From an uncultured bacterium (lineage in GTDB: Bacteria; Actinomycetota; Coriobacteriia; Coriobacteriales; Coriobacteriaceae): a DNA stretch of 22,458 nt. The notes below the pieces were generated by a model. That model saw only the letters and a list, made by a program, of their open reading frames with translations, was not told where the DNA came from and did not search any database. The stretch spans positions 1 through 22,458 of the forward strand of contig CAJMMX010000037.1 of the NCBI GenBank assembly GCA_905214615.1, read 5' to 3'. The position numbers and the translations under genes were made by a program. This document shows, piece after piece, positions 13,123-20,703 of the stretch (the stretch's first letter is position 1; the number at the start of each line of letters is the position of its first letter).

Positions 13123-14040
13123 CTATTTTCCGAGCGGGGAGAATTCGTCGACGATGAGGTCGAGGCATTGCGGAAGCGCGCGGGCACCAAAGACGCCCGA
13201 GTTGCTGGAGATGATCTCGCCATCGAACTGCATGCCCAGCGACGGGGTGCAGGTGACCTTGGCCTCCTTGGTCTGGATGATCTTGAACTGCGGACGGCCG
13301 AGCACCTTGCCGGCGGGGTCGAGCGCGGCGGTGATCACGGTGGGCAGGAGCTGGACGGTTTTTACGGGCTCGATGACCGCAATGTCGACCATGCCATCGT
13401 TCATGCGGCAATCGGGGAACAGGTTGATGTCGTTTTGAATGACCGAGGTGTTGCCGGCCATGCAGCAGATGCCATCGAGCTCCTCGACAATGCCGTCATG
13501 CTCAATCGAAAAGTGCGCCACCGTGGGGTTGGGCGTGGCGAGCGCCGACAGGAAATAGGCGATCTCGCCGATGTCGTTTTTGGTGGGAGCGGCCTTCATC
13601 ATGATCTCGGCGTCGAAGCCCGAGCCGGCGATGATGATAAAGCCGTGGCGCTTTTCGTTGCCGTTCTCGTCGAGCCAAAAGAGCTCGCCCATGTCCGCCT
13701 TGACGGTACGGCCGACGCGGCAGGCCTTGGCGAGCGCCGCGGCCTCGGGGGCATTGCCAATGTTGTTGAAGAACAGGCAGGCCGTGCCGGAGGGGAAGAC
13801 GAGCGTGGGGACGCCGCACCCGCGCATCTGGTCGAGCACGTTGGAGACGGTGCCGTCGCCGCCCGAAATCACCACGCGATCAAACTCGCGCACGTCTGCC
13901 ACGGCGTCCTCGGGTTCCATGCCATCGCCGATAAAACGCATCACGACCTCGTCGCCGCCCTGCGCGAGGGCGTGCGTGAACGCGTAGATTTCATCTGAGC
14001 TGGGGCCCGATGCCGGGTTGTGGATGATAAGGCAGCGCAT
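13123..14040 (-). CDS. Diacylglycerol/lipid kinase family protein
   Basis: 305 residues, ATG at 14040 with only a weak purine-rich RBS (GGGAA). It belongs to the DAGKc/NAD-kinase-like superfamily: LIIHNPASG at the N-terminus (4-12) for nucleotide binding, VVISGGDGTVSNVLDQM (about 56-72) with the GGDGT phosphate-binding motif, and PSGTACLFFNNIG (about 83-95). The C-terminal beta domain contains LFPDCRMNDGMVDIAVIEP and a QFDGE segment. Members phosphorylate diacylglycerol or related lipids with ATP at the membrane surface, recycling lipid during phosphatidylglycerol or lipoteichoic-acid turnover. Exact substrate is not decided by sequence. It is divergent from the RNase D gene and co-transcribed with a 30-residue membrane peptide. 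Confidence 0.87.
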   Translation of the reverse strand: MRCLIIHNPASGPSSDEIYAFTHALAQGGDEVVMRFIGDGMEPEDAVADVREFDRVVISGGDGTVSNVLDQMRGCGVPTLVFPSGTACLFFNNIGNAPEAAALAKACRVGRTVKADMGELFWLDENGNEKRHGFIIIAGSGFDAEIMMKAAPTKNDIGEIAYFLSALATPNPTVAHFSIEHDGIVEELDGICCMAGNTSVIQNDINLFPDCRMNDGMVDIAVIEPVKTVQLLPTVITAALDPAGKVLGRPQFKIIQTKEAKVTCTPSLGMQFDGEIISSNSGVFGARALPQCLDLIVDEFSPLGK

Positions 14041-14068
14041 ACTTACGTTCCCGTTCTGTGACTAACCG

Positions 14069-14076
14069 AGTATAGT
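14069..14076. promoter_or_regulatory. Overlapping back-to-back -10 elements
   Basis: The octamer AGTATAGT contains TATAGT on the plus strand (14071-14076) and TATACT on the minus strand (14074-14069). The two -10 hexamers share four bases and could drive RNase D and the lipid kinase divergently. Neither has a strong -35. A further -10-like TATCCT is at 14093-14098. Confidence 0.4.
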
Positions 14077-14138
14077 TGTAAGGCAATGCCGATATCCTAC
14101 CCGTGTTTTTCGGGCCTAACCTTATTCGATGGGTTGAT

Positions 14139-15272
14139 ATGTACATTTCCACACATCAGGCTCTGCTCGACTTTTGCCAGCGCGCTCGCGAGTTCGACGC
14201 GATTGCCGTCGATACCGAGTTTTTGCGCGAGCGCACGTTCCACCCGCGCCTGTGCTTGGTCCAGATTGCCACCCCCGCCGAGAGCGTCGCGGTCGATCCT
14301 CTGGTGATCGACGACCTGTCGCCGCTCGCCGAGCTTATGGGCGATGAGAGCGTGACCAAGGTCTTCCACGCCTGCTCACAGGATATGGAGGTTATGCTCC
14401 ATACCGTGGGCGTGCTGCCGCGTCCCATTTTTGACACGCAGGTGGCCGCCGCCTTTTTGGGCGAGCGCCAGCAGATTTCCTACGGCGCGCTCGTGCAGAC
14501 GTTTTGCGGCGTCTCATTGCCCAAGACCGAGTCACTGACCGATTGGTCGCGCCGTCCGCTGACCGATAAGCAGATTGAGTACGCAATCGATGACGTCAAG
14601 TATCTGATCGTTGCCTATACCGAGATGATGAGCCGCCTACGCGAGCTGGGTCGTGTGGATTGGGTGCTCGATGAGCTGCGCCCGCTGGCCGACGAGTCGC
14701 ACTACCGCGCCGACCGCCATGAGGCATTCCGCAAGGTCAAGCGCATTAACTCGTGCAGCCGCCATCAGCTGGGCATTGCGCGCGAGCTCGCCGCCTGGCG
14801 CGAGGACCGCGCCGAGCGCCGCAACATCCCACGCAAGTGGGTCATGTCCGACGATACGCTGCTGGCGCTCGTTAAGCGCAATCCCGTGCGCGTTGAGGAG
14901 TTCCGCAGCATCCGCGGCACCGACCAGCTGGGGGAGCGCGATGTGGACGGCGCGCTCATGGCCATTAAGCGCGGCGCGAGCTGCCCGCACGATCGCCTGC
15001 CGCTCATGGTGCGCGGACATCGCCAGATCTCGCCGGAGATGGAGAGCGTGACGGATCTTATGTATGCGCTTATTCGCTTGGTTGCCGAGCGCTCGGGCGT
15101 TGCGACCTCGGTTATCGCCTCGCGCGATGACTTGGCCGACTATATTGAGCATCCCGAGCAGAGTCCCCTGCGCGAAGGCTGGCGCTTTGAGCTTGTGGGC
15201 TCGCGCCTGGACGATCTGCTTTCCGGCAATATGGGTCTTACGGTCAAAGACGGCAAAATCGAGCTTTTATAG
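14139..15272 (+). CDS. rnd: Ribonuclease D-type exonuclease (DEDDy + HRDC)
   Basis: 377 residues from the ATG at 14139; a GTG at 14103 is a possible earlier start, and neither has a good RBS. The N-terminal 3'-5' exonuclease domain shows the DEDDy residues: D25 and E27 in AVDTEFL, D82 in HACSQDMEVM, and Y148/D152 in YAIDDVKYL. An HRDC domain (about 208-285) begins near RHQLGIARELAAWREDRAERRNIPRKWV, for nucleic-acid binding. A C-terminal helical region (about 290-377) may be a second HRDC-like unit. RNase D trims 3' ends of tRNA precursors and other structured RNAs in the cytoplasm. It stands alone, divergent from the lipid kinase and followed by a 133-base gap. Confidence 0.92.
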   Translation: MYISTHQALLDFCQRAREFDAIAVDTEFLRERTFHPRLCLVQIATPAESVAVDPLVIDDLSPLAELMGDESVTKVFHACSQDMEVMLHTVGVLPRPIFDTQVAAAFLGERQQISYGALVQTFCGVSLPKTESLTDWSRRPLTDKQIEYAIDDVKYLIVAYTEMMSRLRELGRVDWVLDELRPLADESHYRADRHEAFRKVKRINSCSRHQLGIARELAAWREDRAERRNIPRKWVMSDDTLLALVKRNPVRVEEFRSIRGTDQLGERDVDGALMAIKRGASCPHDRLPLMVRGHRQISPEMESVTDLMYALIRLVAERSGVATSVIASRDDLADYIEHPEQSPLREGWRFELVGSRLDDLLSGNMGLTVKDGKIELL

Positions 15273-15405
15273 TTATATGGTTCCGCGGTTTTACCATGCG
15301 ATACAAACATTCTAGGGTGGCAATGCCAAAACATAGATGCTGATTTGCTCGTCATCCGAGTGGGTAGAATGCCTTCACCGTGTAACTCGATTCGAAGGAA
15401 TTCGC

Positions 15406-16110
15406 ATGCCCTATTATTATGGTTACGGCTTTGGCATCGACCCGCTGTACCTGCTGGTTGTTCTTGTTTGTACAGTGCTTGGCCTTGCTGCGCAGAGCTA
15501 TATCAACTCGACGTACAAGACCTGGTCCAAGGTTCGCTCGGACGGCGACACGGGTGCCACGGTCGCTCGCCGCATGCTCGACGCCAGCGGTTGCAACGCC
15601 GTGGGTATCAAGGGCGTCGCCGGTGAGCTCACTGATCATTACAACCCGCAGGACAACAACCTGTATCTGTCGGATGCCAACCGTTCTGGCGGGTCGGTCG
15701 CAAGCGTTGCCGTCGCCTGCCACGAGGCGGGCCATGCCGCCCAGCGTCAAAGCGGTTATGCCATGATGAAGGTACGCACCGCCCTCGTGCCGGTCGTCAA
15801 CTTTACCCAGAACACTTGGACCATCGTGCTGCTCATGGGCCTGTTTATGAACATAGCAGGGCTCACGACCCTCGCGCTGATCTTCTTCTCGTTTAGCGTG
15901 CTATTCCAGCTGGTTACGCTGCCGGTTGAGATCGATGCCAGCCGACGCGCCGTGGCGCATATCGAGCAGTCGGGCATGAGTTCCAAGCAGGTCAACGGTG
16001 CCAAAAAAGTGCTGACGGCAGCCGCGCTTACCTATGTGGCTGCGGCACTCACCTCGATTATTCAGCTGCTCTACCTTATGGCTCGTTACAACAGAAACTC
16101 CAACCGATAA
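15406..16110 (+). CDS. Membrane zinc metallopeptidase (YugP-like)
   Basis: 234 residues from the ATG at 15406, with GAAGGA seven bases upstream; an earlier in-frame start at 15337 lacks an RBS. Layout matches the neutral zinc peptidase family of YugP: an N-terminal membrane helix (about 12-30), a soluble part containing HEAGH (H106-E107-H110, zinc ligands and catalytic Glu), two membrane helices (about 137-170), PVEIDASRRA with the probable third zinc ligand E175, and a last helix (about 205-225). It should cleave protein substrates at or in the membrane; physiological targets are unknown. A -10-like TAGAAT (15365-15370) lies 36 bases upstream. A strong hairpin follows its stop. Confidence 0.88.
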   Translation: MPYYYGYGFGIDPLYLLVVLVCTVLGLAAQSYINSTYKTWSKVRSDGDTGATVARRMLDASGCNAVGIKGVAGELTDHYNPQDNNLYLSDANRSGGSVASVAVACHEAGHAAQRQSGYAMMKVRTALVPVVNFTQNTWTIVLLMGLFMNIAGLTTLALIFFSFSVLFQLVTLPVEIDASRRAVAHIEQSGMSSKQVNGAKKVLTAAALTYVAAALTSIIQLLYLMARYNRNSNR

Positions 16111-16126
16111 CAAGTGGGACCGACGG

Positions 16127-16164
16127 GCGCCGCGGGGATTTGTGTCCCCGCGGCGCTGTACTAT
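16127..16164 (+). promoter_or_regulatory. GC hairpin plus -10 element before xseA
   Basis: GCGCCGCGGGG (16127-16137) pairs perfectly with CCCCGCGGCGC (16146-16156) around an 8-nt loop. Two bases later comes TACTAT (16159-16164), a -10-like hexamer preceded by TG. There is no U-tract, so as a terminator of the peptidase gene it would be atypical; as a promoter-linked palindrome it matches the elements before the kinase and racemase genes. Confidence 0.5.
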
Positions 16165-16198
16165 GTGTTGGATTTGAATTAGCGCAGGGCCGGAGCCC

Positions 16199-17677
16199 AT
16201 GTGCACGATGACGAAAGGGGGCTGCGTGGCAGGCTGGAATCTAACCGGCAATGCCGTTTCCGCCGAGTTCGACGGATCGGACGAGCAGGAGCGCAAAGAG
16301 CTCAGCGTGAGCCAAGCGGTGGAGATCGCTGCCGGTGCGCTCGATGCCATTCCGCAGCTGAGCGTTCTGGGCGAGGTCACGGGTTTCCGCGGTCCCAATG
16401 CCCGAAGCGGCCACTGCTACTTCCAAATCAAGGACGACTCGGCGGCCGTCGACTGCATCATCTGGAAGGGCGCCTACCTTAAGCGTACCTTCGATCTGCG
16501 TGATGGCATGCAGGTGAGCTTTAGGGGCAGTTTCAATCTCTACAAGCCTACGGGTCGCATGAGCTTCGTTGCCCGCTCGTTCTCGCTGGCGGGGGAGGGC
16601 TTGCTGCGTCAGCAGGTGGCTCAGTTGGCCGAAAAGCTACGCCGCGAGGGCCTGATGGACGAGGCACGCAAGCGTCGCATCCCGGTGTTTTGCTCGCGCG
16701 TGGCGGTCGTCACCTCGCTTTCGGGCGCCGTAATCGACGACGTCAAGCGTACGCTGCGCCGTCGCAACCCGCTCGTCGAGCTTGTCTGCGTGGGTGCAAA
16801 GGTCCAGGGCGAGGGTGCGCCGGCGGAGCTTATTGAAGGCTTGCGCCGCGCCGCCGCCATTACGCCGGCGCCCGATTGTATCTTGCTGGTGCGCGGCGGC
16901 GGCTCCTTCGAAGACCTTATGACCTTTAACGACGAAGGGCTTGCCCGTGCGGTGGCGGCCTGTCCCGTGCCCGTGGTGACGGGCATTGGGCATGAGCCCG
17001 ATACCTCGATCTGCGACATGGTGAGCGACCGTCGCGCCTCCACGCCAACGGCGGCGGCAGAATCGGTGGCGCCGGCTATGACGGAGTTGGCCGACGTGCT
17101 CGAGGCGCGTCATCAGCGTCTGGGCGCCGCGATGGCTTCGATGATTGGGTCGGCCCAGGTCGACCTGGAGATGCTCGATCAGCGCGGTCGCCGCGCCTGG
17201 GATACCTATACGGCCCGTCTGGGCGATGCGCTCGATGCAGCCGCGTGCCGCCCGTGCCTCAACGACCCAACGTTTATGGTCGAGCGTCGCGAGTCTGAGC
17301 TTGCCTTGACGGCCGATCGTCTGTCTGGCGTCATAACGCGCTCGGTTGGGGCCTTCCGCTCCAACTTCGAGCGTCTGCCCGAGCGCTTGATCGCAAGCAC
17401 CTCGGGGCTCGATGGCAAGCGCCATGCGCTCATGCTCGCAAGCTCCCGTCTAGAGCATCAGGGTCGCACGATGCTCAGCAGGCCGGCGTCCGACCTGGGC
17501 CGAGCGGCGGCTTCGCTCGATGCCCTGTCGCCGCTCAAGGTGCTTGCCCGCGGTTACTCCATCGCGTACAGCGATGACGGCGTGGCTACGACCGCCAAGA
17601 CCTTTAAGCCGGGCGACGCCATTCGCGTGCGCATGGCGGACGGCACCGTGTCGGCAACGGTCGATACGGTCGAGTAG
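16199..17677 (+). CDS. xseA: Exodeoxyribonuclease VII large subunit
   Basis: 492 residues from the ATG at 16199 (GGAG just upstream); ATG 16208 and GTG 16226, the latter behind AAAGGGGG, are alternatives, and the GTG gives a 483-residue protein. The N-terminal OB-fold (about 35-140) has SVSQAVEIAAGALDAIPQLSVLGEVTGFRG and GHCYFQIKDD. The catalytic region carries GAVIDDVKRTLRRRNP, LVRGGGSFEDLMTF and TGIGHEPD, all hallmark XseA motifs, followed by a long coiled-coil segment (about 295-440) and a C-terminal beta tail (ARGYSIAYSDDG). With XseB it degrades single-stranded DNA from both ends in mismatch repair and recombination. xseB follows after 42 bases with no terminator between them. Confidence 0.96.
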   Translation: MCTMTKGGCVAGWNLTGNAVSAEFDGSDEQERKELSVSQAVEIAAGALDAIPQLSVLGEVTGFRGPNARSGHCYFQIKDDSAAVDCIIWKGAYLKRTFDLRDGMQVSFRGSFNLYKPTGRMSFVARSFSLAGEGLLRQQVAQLAEKLRREGLMDEARKRRIPVFCSRVAVVTSLSGAVIDDVKRTLRRRNPLVELVCVGAKVQGEGAPAELIEGLRRAAAITPAPDCILLVRGGGSFEDLMTFNDEGLARAVAACPVPVVTGIGHEPDTSICDMVSDRRASTPTAAAESVAPAMTELADVLEARHQRLGAAMASMIGSAQVDLEMLDQRGRRAWDTYTARLGDALDAAACRPCLNDPTFMVERRESELALTADRLSGVITRSVGAFRSNFERLPERLIASTSGLDGKRHALMLASSRLEHQGRTMLSRPASDLGRAAASLDALSPLKVLARGYSIAYSDDGVATTAKTFKPGDAIRVRMADGTVSATVDTVE

Positions 17678-17719
17678 GCCGCGTTTCACAGTGATAGACC
17701 CTTAGGAAAGGAAACAGAT

Positions 17720-17986
17720 ATGGCAGAGAAGACCCCGGTCGAGCAGCTTACGTACAAGCAGGCTTCGCAGGAGTTGGAGCTCATCATCCGCAGCTTGGAG
17801 TCGGGCGATATGGAGCTCGAGGAGTCGCTCGAGAGCTATACCCGCGGCGTCGAGCTCCTCAAGAGCCTGCGTACTCGCTTGTCCGATGCCGAGCAGAAGG
17901 TCTCGGTGCTCCTTAAGGACGTCGACGGCACCGACGTGCTCGTCGACGGCGAAGCCGCCAACACCGACGACAACCTCTCGTTCTAA
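17720..17986 (+). CDS. xseB: Exodeoxyribonuclease VII small subunit
   Basis: 88 residues, ATG preceded by GGAAAGG. The core LTYKQASQELELIIRSLESGDMELEESLESYTRGVELLKSL is the standard two-helix XseB fold, which wraps the XseA coiled coil in several copies per large subunit. The C-terminal acidic tail (about 70-88) is variable. It is co-transcribed with xseA. A perfect TATAAT only 15 bases after its stop probably starts the next gene. Confidence 0.95.
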   Translation: MAEKTPVEQLTYKQASQELELIIRSLESGDMELEESLESYTRGVELLKSLRTRLSDAEQKVSVLLKDVDGTDVLVDGEAANTDDNLSF

Positions 17987-17991
17987 CCATC

Positions 17992-18018
17992 CAGACCAAA
18001 TATAATTACCTTGGTCTG
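17992..18018 (+). promoter_or_regulatory. TATAAT nested in an 8-bp inverted repeat
   Basis: CAGACCAA (17992-17999) and TTGGTCTG (18011-18018) are perfect complements and flank a consensus TATAAT (18001-18006). No good -35 is visible, so the repeat may be an activator or repressor site covering the core promoter of the HIT gene. A weak terminator for xseAB is the alternative. Confidence 0.5.
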
Positions 18019-18035
18019 CGAGAAAGGAACCAACC

Positions 18036-18371
18036 ATGTGTGATTGCATCTTCTGCAAAATTGCCAACCACGAGATCCCCTCGACCGTTGTCTATGAGGA
18101 CGACCAGGTCATCGCCTTCGACGACCTCAACCCACAGGCGCCGGTCCACACGCTCGTGATCCCCAAGAAGCACTACAGCGACATCGCCGACAACGTACCG
18201 GCCGAGACCATGGGCGCCATGGCTCACGCCATCCAGGAGGTCGCTAAGGTCAAGGGCTTGGAGGACGGTTTTCGCGTCATCTCCAACAAGGGCGTCAACG
18301 CCGGCCAGACCGTCATGCACTTCCACATGCACGTCCTCGGCGGCAAGAACCTGGGCGAGAACCTCATCTGA
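18036..18371 (+). CDS. HIT-family nucleotide-binding hydrolase (HinT-like)
   Basis: 111 residues; ATG with GAAAGGAA upstream. The active site is HFHMHVLGG (H95, H97, H99), the histidine triad that attacks the alpha-phosphate of nucleoside phosphoramidates or adenylates. C4 and C7 in CIFCKI with H46 (PKKHYSDI) fit the structural zinc site seen in many HinT proteins. Full domain length, cytoplasmic. Cellular substrates of this family are housekeeping adenylates such as aminoacyl-AMP. It follows xseB by 49 bases but has its own candidate promoter. Confidence 0.94.
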   Translation: MCDCIFCKIANHEIPSTVVYEDDQVIAFDDLNPQAPVHTLVIPKKHYSDIADNVPAETMGAMAHAIQEVAKVKGLEDGFRVISNKGVNAGQTVMHFHMHVLGGKNLGENLI

Positions 18372-18412
18372 GGGCGCGTAGCCCGTCGACTTGGCTGCCT
18401 TTGGAGTAATCT

Positions 18413-19303
18413 ATGCAGCTTTCTCAACTCGAATACCTTCAAGCGGTAGCGAACTATGGCGGCGTGCGCAAAGCAGCTCGCGCCGTTCATGTGAGTCCGC
18501 AGGCCGTTTCGTCGGCAATCAAAAAGTTGGAATCTGAGTATCAGATTGTTTTGCTCGACCGATCGGCGGGGGAGGCTGTTTTGTCTCCGGCGGGCAGAGA
18601 ATTTGCACGTCGTGCACGCGTGATCTTGGCACAAGTCGACGATCTCAAAAAGTACGCTCAATCGAGGGGCGACGGCGTTTCGCCCGATGGCCACTTTCGT
18701 CTTTACGCCCCCTGCCTTCATGGACGGGGGCGCCTTTTTGCCGAAAAATGGTATGACTCGTTTGAACGCTCGCACCCTCAGATTCATCTTGATGTGTGGC
18801 ATCAGCCAACGGCAACATGCTTTGAATCACTTATACTTGGAATTTCGGACGCGGCTATCTCATTCGAGGAACCACGGGACAGCGTCCTTTCTTCAAAATA
18901 TTTGGGTGAAAAAGAGCTCAAGGTTCTTTCGTGCCCAGCGGGTCATCAATCTGTGGGCGCCATGACCATTCGCGAGTTACTGGGCGGCAGGCTCGCTGTT
19001 CCCATTAATTTGTCACCCTGTCTCAATGCAATCAATCAATGTCCCGAAGCCCAGCTCGTCAATTTTCGCTTCCGTGATGTTGAATACGGAAGCAGGGCTC
19101 AGACTGAGTTTCTTCAAGCCGGGGGATTGATATTGAGTTTGTCTGGGTCCTCTCTCGCATCGGATGGGTCAGAAGTGAGTGAGTGCTCCATTGAAGGTTC
19201 GCGTGATGTAACCTTGCCTATCTACTTTTGCTATCGGCAAAATTCCTGGACTGATCGACACCAGACGGTTTTTCTGCACCTATTGCGTCATCTTGCTTCG
19301 TGA
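18413..19303 (+). CDS. LysR-type transcriptional regulator
   Basis: 296 residues; ATG with GGAG seven bases upstream. The N-terminal winged helix-turn-helix (1-60: LSQLEYLQAVANYGGVRKAARAVHVSPQAVSSAIKKLE) is typical LysR, followed by the linker helix (about 60-85) and an effector-binding domain (about 88-296) that is less conserved and somewhat short. Codon usage and base composition are visibly more AT-rich than in the flanking HIT and ackA genes. It precedes an MFS permease in the same direction, so it may control that transporter, although LysR regulators more often sit divergent from their target. Effector unknown. Confidence 0.88.
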   Translation: MQLSQLEYLQAVANYGGVRKAARAVHVSPQAVSSAIKKLESEYQIVLLDRSAGEAVLSPAGREFARRARVILAQVDDLKKYAQSRGDGVSPDGHFRLYAPCLHGRGRLFAEKWYDSFERSHPQIHLDVWHQPTATCFESLILGISDAAISFEEPRDSVLSSKYLGEKELKVLSCPAGHQSVGAMTIRELLGGRLAVPINLSPCLNAINQCPEAQLVNFRFRDVEYGSRAQTEFLQAGGLILSLSGSSLASDGSEVSECSIEGSRDVTLPIYFCYRQNSWTDRHQTVFLHLLRHLAS

Positions 19304-19321
19304 AATTAATTGGCTTCGAGA

Positions 19322-19346
19322 CGTCAAGTGATTATTGACGCCTTTT
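19322..19346 (+). terminator. Weak terminator or operator after the LysR gene
   Basis: CGTCAA (19322-19327) and TTGACG (19335-19340) form a 6-bp stem with a 7-nt loop, followed by CCTTTT. The stem is short for a terminator, and the symmetrical GTCAA-N7-TTGAC could also be a regulator site upstream of the permease. Confidence 0.4.
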
Positions 19347-19422
19347 AACACATAGCTGACAGCTTTGCCCTCATGCTTTTCCAAGATTCCGATTTAGATT
19401 GCTGACTCTTGGAGGGCGGAGC

Positions 19423-20583
19423 ATGAAAAACCGTACGGTTTTGCTTTATATGACGTTCGTTTTTCTGTCGAACTTCAGCACCATCTTGTATTTTCTAACT
19501 GTCTACCTTGAGTTCGTCGGGCTTTCGATGGTAGCGATTTCTAGCATGATGATTGCATATCAAGTGAGCAAGTTCATCCTTGAAGTTCCCACTGGCTATA
19601 TTGCTGATAGGTTTGGACGAAAGACTAGCGGTCTCGTTGGCGTTGTGGGAATGCTTGGATACTACGCCGCCCTGCTTCTCGTCCGTTCTCCTCTGCTTTT
19701 AATCGGCGCGTTTGCTCTCAAAGGTTTTGCCGTTGCATGTGTGAGCGGATCCATAGAAGCGATTTACATTGACAGCGTCTCTCAGGACCAGCTCGTAAGA
19801 CTTAATGTCGTTGAGCGATTTGTTTTCTATGCCTCTTATGCCATCTCCGCTTGTGTGGGCGGCTTCATTTCGTCTGTCGGTGCATACCTCATTGGTCTTT
19901 CGGCAGATATCATCGCAATGGTGTTGACGTTGGTTGTCGTTATCTGCATTCCTGAGACGCGAAGAGGGGGCACTGCGGCGACACCTGAGCTTGGAATGAG
20001 CCCGAAGATGATTGGTGCTGCTATTACGGGTAATGGCGTTCTTCGGTCATCGTTCATCATGGACTGTTCTCAGGCATTTGCCTTCGTCGCCCTGGAAGAT
20101 TTTTTCTCACTGTTGCTTGCAGGCCGCGGAATGAATGCCGTCGCTTCGGGCGTGACCATTGCGGTCCAGCTCCTTGTCTCCGCCTCCATAGGGTTTATTG
20201 TTCCCAGTGTGATTGCTCGTGTCGACAAGGGCCGTTTTGCGCGTATTTGCGGCATCATTCGCTTAGCATTGACAGCTTTGTTTTTGATTCCCCTTACTCC
20301 GGTTAATTTGCTGCCCGTGTTCTATGTACTGCAGACGGTTGCGTACTCGTTGTTTGCCCCAATCAAATACTCAGTTTTCCAAAATGCTGCCGATTCTTCG
20401 ATGCGCTGTTCACTGATTTCGGTTCAAAGCCAGATGGTGGCGGTGGGTGCCGTTCTTTTCTATCTGCTCAACGCTGTGTTGAGCAGCGTTGCGGGCATTC
20501 GAGTCGTATTGCTTGTTGCGCTCGGGATTTCTTCCCTGGTGTATATCCCCGCGCTATTTCGTCTTACAAGTCAAAGGCCGTGA
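19423..20583 (+). CDS. Major facilitator superfamily permease
   Basis: 386 residues from the ATG at 19423, chosen because GGAGG (19411-19415) lies seven bases upstream; an earlier ATG at 19399 overlaps this RBS. About 12 hydrophobic segments cover the whole length. The loop between helices 2 and 3 has the MFS motif A (TGYIADRFGRK, 57-67). It should be a proton-coupled exporter or importer; overall character is like small drug/metabolite efflux pumps, but the substrate cannot be read from sequence. Composition is AT-richer than neighbours, like the LysR gene before it, suggesting a jointly acquired pair. A good terminator follows. Confidence 0.88.
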   Translation: MKNRTVLLYMTFVFLSNFSTILYFLTVYLEFVGLSMVAISSMMIAYQVSKFILEVPTGYIADRFGRKTSGLVGVVGMLGYYAALLLVRSPLLLIGAFALKGFAVACVSGSIEAIYIDSVSQDQLVRLNVVERFVFYASYAISACVGGFISSVGAYLIGLSADIIAMVLTLVVVICIPETRRGGTAATPELGMSPKMIGAAITGNGVLRSSFIMDCSQAFAFVALEDFFSLLLAGRGMNAVASGVTIAVQLLVSASIGFIVPSVIARVDKGRFARICGIIRLALTALFLIPLTPVNLLPVFYVLQTVAYSLFAPIKYSVFQNAADSSMRCSLISVQSQMVAVGAVLFYLLNAVLSSVAGIRVVLLVALGISSLVYIPALFRLTSQRP

Positions 20584-20616
20584 GTATTTGGGCATCGATA
20601 ACTTATATATCAACGC

Positions 20617-20653
20617 AATAAACCCGAGCGCGAGGGCGTTTGGGTTTATTATT
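20617..20653 (+). terminator. Terminator of the MFS gene
   Basis: AATAAACCC (20617-20625) pairs perfectly with GGGTTTATT (20642-20650), extended inward to a 15-bp stem with two G-U pairs and a GAGG loop, and followed by ATT. The A-rich left and T-rich right flanks make it an intrinsic terminator. Confidence 0.8.
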
Positions 20654-20703
20654 GAAGCGTATGTAACCTGGCGGCGCCACACCGCCTGTTAGTAGGGAGA
20701 CAC

